Shown: positions 58,339-64,000 of the stretch, one piece after another | How positions within the stretch are numbered: position 1 is the first letter of the stretch | How the letters are laid out: each line of letters begins with the position of its first letter | Source of the DNA: Mailhella massiliensis | Lineage (GTDB): Bacteria; Desulfobacterota; Desulfovibrionia; Desulfovibrionales; Desulfovibrionaceae | Direction of reading: 5' to 3' | DNA: 64,000 bases | Assembly (NCBI RefSeq): GCF_900155525.1 | Contig: NZ_LT706951.1 | Span: forward strand, 1-64,000 | Made by a program: the position numbers and the translations under genes | The notes under the pieces: generated by a model | What the model was told of the DNA's origin: nothing | What the model saw: the letters and a program-made list of their open reading frames with translations, nothing else | Databases searched by the model: none

Positions 58339-59187
58339 CTAGACGGCTTTCGGCGTCTCTTCCTCCGAAGAGGAGCAGAGCGCTCCGGGGCGCAGGCGCA
58401 GAATGCCGCGAGGGCAGGCTTTGGCGCAGGCCTGACCGCAGGATTCGCCGTATTCCAGGCAGAGCTTGTGGTTGATCTGAATGCGGTCGTTTTCCATACT
58501 GACGGCTTTGGCCGGGCAGGTCTTGACGCATTTGCCGCAGTGTATGCAGCCGACCTTGCATACATCCATGACGGCTTTCAGCTTGTCCTGCGTGGAGCAG
58601 GTGATGGCTACGCGCGCCCTTTTGGGAATGAGCTGAAGCACGTTTCTCGGGCATACCTTTTCGCATTTGCCGCAGCCCACGCACATCTGTTCGTTGACGA
58701 TGACGGTGTAGTTTTCGATGCGCAGGCCTTCGGTGAGGCATACCTTCACGCAGTCGCCGAAGCCGAGGCAGGAGAAGCCGCACTGGTCGGAACCGTGATG
58801 CAGGGCGGCTGCGGCCGCACAGGAGGGAATGCCCTTGTAGTCGAAGCGCTGGGCCACCTGCCCTGCGTTCTTGTCGCAGCGGCGATAGGCGCACAGAGGT
58901 TCCACTTCCGTGGTGATTTTGCCGGTGAGCGTGCCTATGGCCGAGGCAACCTTCGCCCCGCCCACCACGCAGAGATTGGGCGGAATGGAGGGATCGTTGA
59001 CCACGGCGTTGGCATAGCCTTCACAACCGGCGTAGCCGCAGCCCCCGCAGTTGGCGCCGGGCAGGGTGCCGGTGACTTTTTCCACCCTGGGATCTTCATG
59101 GACGGCGAACACACGGGAAGCGACGGAAAGCATGGCGGCAGCGGCAAAGCCGAGCCCGGTAAGCGTGAGTATGGAAGAAACGACCAT
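58339..59187 (-). CDS. rnfB: Ion-translocating oxidoreductase complex subunit RnfB
   Basis: A 282-residue iron-sulfur subunit that takes electrons from ferredoxin into the Rnf complex. An N-terminal membrane anchor (ILTLTGLGFAAAAMLSVASRVFA) precedes the four-Cys domain LPGANCGGCGYAGCEGYANAVV. Further Cys groups follow: DQCGFSCLGFGDCVKVC, the ferredoxin-type CVGCGKCEKVCP and CIHCGKCVKTCPA, and a C-terminal CGQACAKACPRG. This is an extended RnfB with more clusters than the short proteobacterial form. It lies between rnfA and apbE. Confidence 0.96.
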   Translation of the reverse strand: MVVSSILTLTGLGFAAAAMLSVASRVFAVHEDPRVEKVTGTLPGANCGGCGYAGCEGYANAVVNDPSIPPNLCVVGGAKVASAIGTLTGKITTEVEPLCAYRRCDKNAGQVAQRFDYKGIPSCAAAAALHHGSDQCGFSCLGFGDCVKVCLTEGLRIENYTVIVNEQMCVGCGKCEKVCPRNVLQLIPKRARVAITCSTQDKLKAVMDVCKVGCIHCGKCVKTCPAKAVSMENDRIQINHKLCLEYGESCGQACAKACPRGILRLRPGALCSSSEEETPKAV

Positions 59188-59247
59188 AGCGACGTCCTTA
59201 TGCTGGCAATGGAGGGAAGAGGGCCTGTGCCTCGGCGGGAGAAACGC

Positions 59248-59820
59248 CTAGACCATGCCCTTGAAGGCCATGAAGGAAAGGGACATGATTCCTGCCATGA
59301 TGAGCGCGATGGGCGTGCCCGCCATGGCCTTGGGCACACGGCAGGTCTCCAGACGTTCGCGTACGCCGGCCATGAGCAGAAGGGCGAGCAGAAAACCCGC
59401 GCCCGTGGCGAAGGCGTAGAGAAGCGCCTCCACGAGATCGTACCGTTCTCTCTGTACCAGAAGCGTGACGCCGAGAACGCAGCAGTTCGTGGTGATGAGC
59501 GGCAGGAATATGCCCAGCGAGGCGTAGAGGGGAGGAATGGCCTTTTTGAGGAACATTTCCACGAACTGCACCAGCGAGGCGATGATGAGGATGAAGACCA
59601 GCGTCTGGAGATATTCCAGACCGGTGGGAATGAGGATGTATTTCTGCACCAGCCATGTGCACAGCGTGGCCATGACGGTGACGAAGATGACGGATGTGCC
59701 CATGCCGAGGGCCACGCCCTTTTCCTTGGAGCAGCCGAGGTAGGGGCAGTTGCCGAGGTTCTGGGCCAGAACGATGTTGTTGACGAATATGGCGGAAATA
59801 AAAACTTCAAAGACGCTCAT
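59248..59820 (-). CDS. rnfA: Rnf complex membrane subunit RnfA
   Basis: A 190-residue integral membrane protein with six helices. FVNNIVLAQNLGNCPYLGCSKE near the start and PLITTNCCVLGVTLL in the middle carry the two conserved Cys that, with RnfE, hold an iron site in the membrane. GMGTSVIFVTVMATLCTW and AGTPIALIMAGIMSLSFMAFKGMV complete the pattern. AAGGAG precedes the ATG at 59820; the frame extends 14 codons further but without a site. Confidence 0.96.
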   Translation of the reverse strand: MSVFEVFISAIFVNNIVLAQNLGNCPYLGCSKEKGVALGMGTSVIFVTVMATLCTWLVQKYILIPTGLEYLQTLVFILIIASLVQFVEMFLKKAIPPLYASLGIFLPLITTNCCVLGVTLLVQRERYDLVEALLYAFATGAGFLLALLLMAGVRERLETCRVPKAMAGTPIALIMAGIMSLSFMAFKGMV

Positions 59821-59888
59821 CCGCGGTCTCCTTCTCTTCTGCGCGGCCGTTTTTTGTCCCATCGGGACGCGGACGGCTCATCGTGGGT

Positions 59889-60566
59889 TCAGTCCTTCTT
59901 GCCGATGGAGCAGGCGCGGCATCCGCCGCAGGGCGAGGCGGATTCTTCCGAGCCTTCGCGGTTACGCTTCATGAGCTGGCGGCGTGTGCCGTAGTTCATG
60001 GCCGCGAGGGTAAGCCCCAGACAGAGGAAGGCGCCGGGAGCTTCCACCATGATGGTGAAGGGCTGGAAGCCTTCCCACATGACGGGATGGCCGAACCAGG
60101 TTCCGGCTCCCAGAATTTCACGGATGGAGCCGAGGAAGGTGAGCGACATGGTGAAGCCGAGCCCCATGCCCAGCCCGTCGGCGATGGCGAGGTGAACCGG
60201 GTTCTTGGCGGCAAAGGCTTCCGCTCGGCCGAGAATGATGCAGTTCACCACGATGAGCGGCACGAAGATGCCGAGCTGGAGATAGAGCGGGTAGGCGTAG
60301 GCCTGCATGAGCAGTTCCACGGCCACCACCAGCGTGGCGGAAATGGTGATGAAGCAGGCGATGCGCACCTTGGAGGGAATGATGTTCCGCACCAGGGAAA
60401 TGAGCATGTTGGAAAGGGTGAGCACGAAGAGCACGGCCATGCCCATGCCTATGCCGTTGGATGCGCTCTTGGTGACGGCGAGAACGGGGCACAGCCCCAG
60501 AAGCAGCCGGAAGGGAGGCAGCTCTTTCCACAGACCCTTGGTCAGTTCCTGAATGAATTGATTCAT
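59889..60566 (-). CDS. rnfE: Rnf complex membrane subunit RnfE
   Basis: A 225-residue integral membrane protein homologous to RnfA. LCPVLAVTKSASNGIGMGMAVLFVLTLSNMLIS and FVPLIVVNCIILGRAEAFA carry its conserved Cys pair. GLGFTMSLTFLGSIREILGAG is typical. The C-terminal tail after the last helix has CGGCRACSIGKKD, three extra Cys. Such tails occur in some anaerobe homologues and might bind metal. Start MNQFIQELTKGLW at 60566. Confidence 0.95.
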   Translation of the reverse strand: MNQFIQELTKGLWKELPPFRLLLGLCPVLAVTKSASNGIGMGMAVLFVLTLSNMLISLVRNIIPSKVRIACFITISATLVVAVELLMQAYAYPLYLQLGIFVPLIVVNCIILGRAEAFAAKNPVHLAIADGLGMGLGFTMSLTFLGSIREILGAGTWFGHPVMWEGFQPFTIMVEAPGAFLCLGLTLAAMNYGTRRQLMKRNREGSEESASPCGGCRACSIGKKD

Positions 60567-60576
60567 GGCGGCCCCG

Positions 60577-61152
60577 TTATTTCCACGTCTCCAGAAGGAG
60601 CGGCTTGAGTTCCTGATAGACATCCACGGCCTTGGCCACGGCGCCGATGACGCCGTTGGAGGATACCGTTGCGCCGGAAATGGCGTCGATTTCTCCGCCC
60701 TGGCTTCTCAGCTTGACGGGGAGAGCCTTGCCGGGGAACTGCTTGAGGAAGGAGGGTTCCTTGACGCGGGTGCCCACGCCTGCGGTTTCCTTCATGCTGG
60801 TGATGCCTATGCCTGCCAGAGTGTCTTCCTGAATGCGGAAGCCGACCACCACGCCGAGATCGCCGCCGTAGCCGCTGCCGAACTGTTCCACGGCCACGCC
60901 GGTGAGCTTTCCGCCCTCCATGCAGGGAAAGACGTTGACTCTGCGGCCGTCGGCCAGGGTGAAGCTCTTGCGGTCTTCAATGGGGGAGTTCTCGGCATTC
61001 TTGAAGACTTCGAGAATGGCGGGCCCCTGTACGAAGGTGAGGGCCTGGCTTTCAATCAGCGGGGCCGTGGTCATTTTCAGGTAGGAGAGGCAGAAGCCTG
61101 CCATACCGCACAGCACCGACAGCACAACGATCATTTGAAGGATGCTTTTCAT
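60577..61152 (-). CDS. rnfG: Rnf complex subunit RnfG, FMN-binding
   Basis: A 191-residue periplasmic flavoprotein with an N-terminal membrane helix (MIVVLSVLCGMAGFCLSYL). The covalent-FMN site is DAISGATVSS near residue 160, with Thr in SGAT as the attachment residue for ApbE. VVGFRIQEDTLAGIGITSMKETAGVGTRV matches the FMN-binding fold. Start MKSILQ at 61152 overlaps the rnfD stop by four bases (ATGA). The long frame through rnfD in this phase is a shadow. Confidence 0.95.
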   Translation of the reverse strand: MKSILQMIVVLSVLCGMAGFCLSYLKMTTAPLIESQALTFVQGPAILEVFKNAENSPIEDRKSFTLADGRRVNVFPCMEGGKLTGVAVEQFGSGYGGDLGVVVGFRIQEDTLAGIGITSMKETAGVGTRVKEPSFLKQFPGKALPVKLRSQGGEIDAISGATVSSNGVIGAVAKAVDVYQELKPLLLETWK

Positions 61153-62144
61153 GCGCGGGTCCTCCGGTCGGTCGAGCCTGCCTTCCGCGGCCTGGTCCCG
61201 AAGGGATGCGACCTTATGAGGGCAAACATGGGGGCGAGCAGATTGATGAGCATGACGGCGAAGGGCGCGCCGTCGGTATAGCTGCCGAAGGCACGGATGA
61301 GCACCACGAGTATGCCGCCCGTCAGACCGTAGAGCAGCATGGGCAGGCGGCGGTGCGGCGAGCAGGAATCTTCCGTGGCGAGGAAGAAGGCGGCGAGCAC
61401 GGTGGAACCGGTGCCCATGTGGAAGAAGGGGCCGGCATAGAGCGTGCCGTCCGCAAGGTGGAGGCATGTGGCGGCAAGGAAGGTGCCTCCCAGGAAGGAG
61501 AGCGCGATTTCCCAGCGGATGACGCCGCGGAGCGCCAGATAGATGCCGCCGAAAAGCAGTGCGCCGACCTGCGAGGAGCCGAGGCCGCCGAGCTGGTTTC
61601 CAAGCAGAAGATCGAAGACGGAAACGTCCGCCGCAGCTTCCGCCCCGAAGTACTTCAGTCTGAGAAGCGGGTCGATGAGGGTGGCCTGAAGCTGGGAGGC
61701 CGTGGGGTCCATGAGGGAGGGGAAGGAAACGAAGATCATGGCCCAGCCCACGAGCGTGGCGTTGACCTGATTGGCTCCGTAGCCGCCGAAGGCCATGCGT
61801 CCTATGCCCATGGCGCAGGCGGCGCCGATGACCACGAGCCACCACGGCGCGGAAGCGGGCAGAAGGAAGGCGAGCAGAAGGCCGGTGATGGCGGCGGTGC
61901 CGTTGTCCTGACTCAGCTTCTGCTTCATGAGAATCTGGCAGACGGCCTCCGTGCCCATGGCCGCAAGCACGGCCAGAGCCATGACGCGCGCTGCGGGAAG
62001 CCCCCATTGCATGAGGCTCATGATGACGGCGGGAGTCAGGGCGAGGAGGGTGTGGAAGCTGTTTCTGCGTATGGTGCGCCCGCAGTGCCAGAAGGGGGGC
62101 GTACTGATGGCAAGGAGAATATCGTTGTTGCTGGAAGTGCTCAT
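61149..62144 (-). CDS. rnfD: Rnf complex membrane subunit RnfD
   Basis: A 331-residue membrane protein with about eight to ten helices. ISTPPFWHCGRTIRRNSFHTLLAL opens it; GSTVLAAFFLATEDSCSP and PFAVMLINLLAPMF are family blocks near the C-terminus. The usual covalent FMN motif (D-x-x-S/T-G-A-T) is not clear. The aligned place reads QLQATLID around residue 155, so the Thr is kept but the surrounding motif is not. Start MSTSSNNDILL at 62144. It lies between rnfC and rnfG. Confidence 0.94.
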   Translation of the reverse strand: MSTSSNNDILLAISTPPFWHCGRTIRRNSFHTLLALTPAVIMSLMQWGLPAARVMALAVLAAMGTEAVCQILMKQKLSQDNGTAAITGLLLAFLLPASAPWWLVVIGAACAMGIGRMAFGGYGANQVNATLVGWAMIFVSFPSLMDPTASQLQATLIDPLLRLKYFGAEAAADVSVFDLLLGNQLGGLGSSQVGALLFGGIYLALRGVIRWEIALSFLGGTFLAATCLHLADGTLYAGPFFHMGTGSTVLAAFFLATEDSCSPHRRLPMLLYGLTGGILVVLIRAFGSYTDGAPFAVMLINLLAPMFALIRSHPFGTRPRKAGSTDRRTRA

Positions 62145-62190
62145 GGCTTTTCTCGCTGATATGCTCGCGCGTGATGCGGGGGGGTGAAGT

Positions 62191-63432
62191 CTAGCCTTTG
62201 GCCACGGGCTCGATGGGAGTAAGGCGCGAAAGGCGTTCTTCCTCATCAAGCTTCTTGACGGCGAGGCGTATGTACTGAAGCACGGGGCGGCGAGCGATGC
62301 ATACATAGCCGCAGAGTCCGCAGTCGATGCAGAGACGGAAATTTTCCTTCCGGGACATGTCGTATCTGCCGAATTCGGCGTAGCGGCTCAACATGCGCGG
62401 ATCGATGCGGGTGGGGCATATCTGGATGCACGCACCGCAGTTGATGCAGGGGCTGTCGCCTTCGATGGGCGGTACTTCGCCCGCATTCACCACGAAAAAG
62501 CCGTAGGAACCCTTGGTTATGCTCCGGTCGAGCCTGTCCAGACTTTCGCCCCGCAGGGGGCCGCCGCGCAGGATGGTGTCGCCGCTTTTCAGGGAGATGT
62601 CCGCAAATTCCAGCAGCTCTCCCACGATGCTGCCGTTCTTGACGATGTAGTTCGCCCATTCCCTGGCCGTGCCTATGGTGATCACCGTTTCCATGAGCGG
62701 CAGACCGGTGAGCGCCACGCGCCCCAGACTCCACACATTGTGCAGACTCACGGCCGCCACGTCCGGCGGATTCTCCTCTCCGGTCACTTCCCGGATCATG
62801 AGCTCGTTCACGCTGTTGGGGTACATGGGGTCCACTTCCACGGTGCGTATGCCGGAAAGTCTGACCTGAGAGCCTGCGGGCACGGCCAGCATGATTTCTT
62901 CGGCACGGCGGAAGCGGCGCTGAAGTTCAAGCCCCGCGCGTATCTCGGCGGCGTGTTCCGAGAGCATGGGTTCCGCCCAGCGAACGCCGGGTTCGGGGTT
63001 CAGGCCGTTGACGATGAGGGTTTTCACCCTGCGGCCCAGGGAACGGGTGTTCACGCCCATCTTCTTGACGGCGAGCACCAGATCCTCTCCCTCCCGGCCT
63101 TCACGGATGAGGTCCACGGGTTCCAGAGGAGCGGGGAAGGTGCCGGGTTCGACCTTTTCGGGGTCTACGGCTTCCACAAACACGCTGCGGGCGTTGATCT
63201 CGGTGATCATGCCGTACATGGGAGCGTGCAGGTCGCCTTTGTCCAGGCTGGGGTGTTCGGCAAGCAGCATACCGGGGTACACCATGGTTTTTTTCTTGAC
63301 GCCGGGCGCCATGGTGAAGCCTTCCCTGTTCAGGCGTATCTTCCGGGGGGCGGGCCCGTTTCCGAAATGCCTGTGCTCATGGTAGACAAGGCGGAATCGC
63401 GGATCGTTGATGATATGGAAATATTGCTTCAT
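62191..63432 (-). CDS. rnfC: Rnf complex subunit RnfC
   Basis: A 413-residue peripheral subunit that joins NADH or, in this lineage, a cytochrome to the membrane part. Two [4Fe-4S] motifs lie near the C-terminus: PCINCGACIQICPTRI and LCIDCGLCGYVC. The central part carries the RnfC/NuoF-like folds (MLLAEHPSLDKGDLHAPMYGMI, VNELMIREVTGEENPP, GRVALTGLPLMETVITIG). The classical Gly-rich NADH loop is weak in the N-terminal half, which fits a shorter RnfC paired with a cytochrome. It starts 16 bases after the cytochrome gene. Confidence 0.94.
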   Translation of the reverse strand: MKQYFHIINDPRFRLVYHEHRHFGNGPAPRKIRLNREGFTMAPGVKKKTMVYPGMLLAEHPSLDKGDLHAPMYGMITEINARSVFVEAVDPEKVEPGTFPAPLEPVDLIREGREGEDLVLAVKKMGVNTRSLGRRVKTLIVNGLNPEPGVRWAEPMLSEHAAEIRAGLELQRRFRRAEEIMLAVPAGSQVRLSGIRTVEVDPMYPNSVNELMIREVTGEENPPDVAAVSLHNVWSLGRVALTGLPLMETVITIGTAREWANYIVKNGSIVGELLEFADISLKSGDTILRGGPLRGESLDRLDRSITKGSYGFFVVNAGEVPPIEGDSPCINCGACIQICPTRIDPRMLSRYAEFGRYDMSRKENFRLCIDCGLCGYVCIARRPVLQYIRLAVKKLDEEERLSRLTPIEPVAKG

Positions 63433-63448
63433 CGTTTTCCCCTTGTCG

Positions 63449-64000
63449 CTATTTCGTATGGCATTGCGCGCAGTTGTCCACAGGACCGCCCTGCTTTTCG
63501 TGACAGGTGATGCACAGGCCGTGGTAGGCGGCCATGCCGTTCGGCACGAGCTTGGCGGGTTCCACCTTGTGGCAGGTTCCGCAGGGAATGAGCGCCGACT
63601 GAGGAGCCTTGCCGTTCTGCAGCGTATCGCGCGAGCTCTGCGTTTCGTGGCAGGTGGCGCAGTTGTTCATGCCGGTGGGGCTGAACCTGTCGCCGTGGCA
63701 GCTCTTGCAGCGGGTATGCACGGCGCGCTTCAGGGAAAGGATGGGGCCCATGTCTACCCTGGCGTCGTGGCAGGAGGCGCAGTTCTGCGGCGCAGGCTCG
63801 ATCTGCGGGCCGTGATGACAGGCGGTGCACTCCACGCCGGGCATGGCCGCGTGGGTGTCGTGTCCCCAGTCTTTGTGCGCCAGCGTCATATGATGACAGG
63901 TCGCGCAGGTTTCGTACGACATGGTGTAGGAATGCCCCCGGAATTCGGAGCCGAATTCAAGACCGTGGCAGGTCTTGCACTTCTGCCCGGCCCGACCGGG
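63449..64000 (-). CDS. Rnf-associated multihaem cytochrome c (partial, runs off window)
   Basis: The visible 183 codons carry nine CxxCH haem-binding motifs (KCKTCH, TCATCH, ECTACH, NCASCH, RCKSCH, NCATCH, PCGTCH, LCITCH, NCAQCH), and the frame stays open to the window edge, so the N-terminus with its signal peptide is missing. The Met at 63922 is internal: a CxxCH lies before it. Location directly before rnfC matches the periplasmic multihaem cytochrome of Desulfovibrio rnf operons. It is thought to link the periplasmic cytochrome c3 pool to Rnf. Confidence 0.93.
   Translation of the reverse strand, partial: PGRAGQKCKTCHGLEFGSEFRGHSYTMSYETCATCHHMTLAHKDWGHDTHAAMPGVECTACHHGPQIEPAPQNCASCHDARVDMGPILSLKRAVHTRCKSCHGDRFSPTGMNNCATCHETQSSRDTLQNGKAPQSALIPCGTCHKVEPAKLVPNGMAAYHGLCITCHEKQGGPVDNCAQCHTK

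Noticed and set aside
60577-62007. A 476-codon frame apparently fusing an Arg/His-rich protein to RnfG
   Set aside because: The first 285 codons are rnfD read in another frame. RnfG starts at 61152, overlapping the rnfD stop.

Overview
The window reads as a chromosomal segment of a strictly anaerobic deltaproteobacterium of the Desulfovibrionaceae type, possibly a gut lineage related to Mailhella, Bilophila or Desulfovibrio. The evidence is an Rnf operon preceded by a multihaem cytochrome c and followed by apbE, HydG of [FeFe]-hydrogenase maturation, a TctABC-type transporter, tandem His-rich CobW GTPases and high-GC coding sequence. The genus is inferred. No rRNA, tRNA, CRISPR array or complete mobile element was seen.

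Layout: 1-5 kb holds ogt, ddh (meso-diaminopimelate dehydrogenase), a frameshifted amidohydrolase pseudogene and a lone glycosyltransferase. 5.4-6.3 kb is ribB under an FMN riboswitch. 7.2-8.8 kb is tyrS with a small ThiS/MoaD-like protein. 9-14.7 kb is a TTT transporter (tctC-tctA-tctB) with a tartrate-dehydrogenase-like enzyme and a LysR regulator. 15-19 kb is the chaperone module cbpA-cbpM-clpB. 19.3-22.3 kb is a 1021-residue membrane protein of unknown function. 22.6-26.4 kb carries a two-subunit class I fumarase (or tartrate dehydratase), a TM1266-type regulator and hydG.

26.8-43.4 kb is a group 2 (Kps) capsule locus. It runs: degenerate tyrosine-recombinase-like protein, lipoprotein, kpsM, kpsT, kpsE, kpsD, three AT-rich genes for glycan assembly, ugd, galE, an outer-membrane barrel protein, kpsC and kpsS. 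KpsC/KpsS would build the Kdo linker, the glycosyltransferases and Ugd/GalE the repeat unit, KpsMT the inner-membrane export and KpsE/KpsD the envelope passage. The AT-rich part (about 32.8-36.3 kb) has sharp edges, and its left edge falls inside a glycosyltransferase gene. It looks like a swapped serotype cassette.

43.7-50.3 kb holds a metallophosphoesterase, two CobW GTPases, a TSCPD-domain protein, a patatin-like protein and a Tat-exported flavodoxin. 51-56 kb is ilvB-ilvN-ilvC-ilvD for branched-chain amino acids. 57.3-64 kb is apbE and rnfB-A-E-G-D-C on the minus strand, ending in a multihaem cytochrome c cut by the window edge. Several long GC-rich spacers (1-1050, 6420-7160, 50.3-50.9 kb, 55.9-57.25 kb) contain no gene I can recognise.
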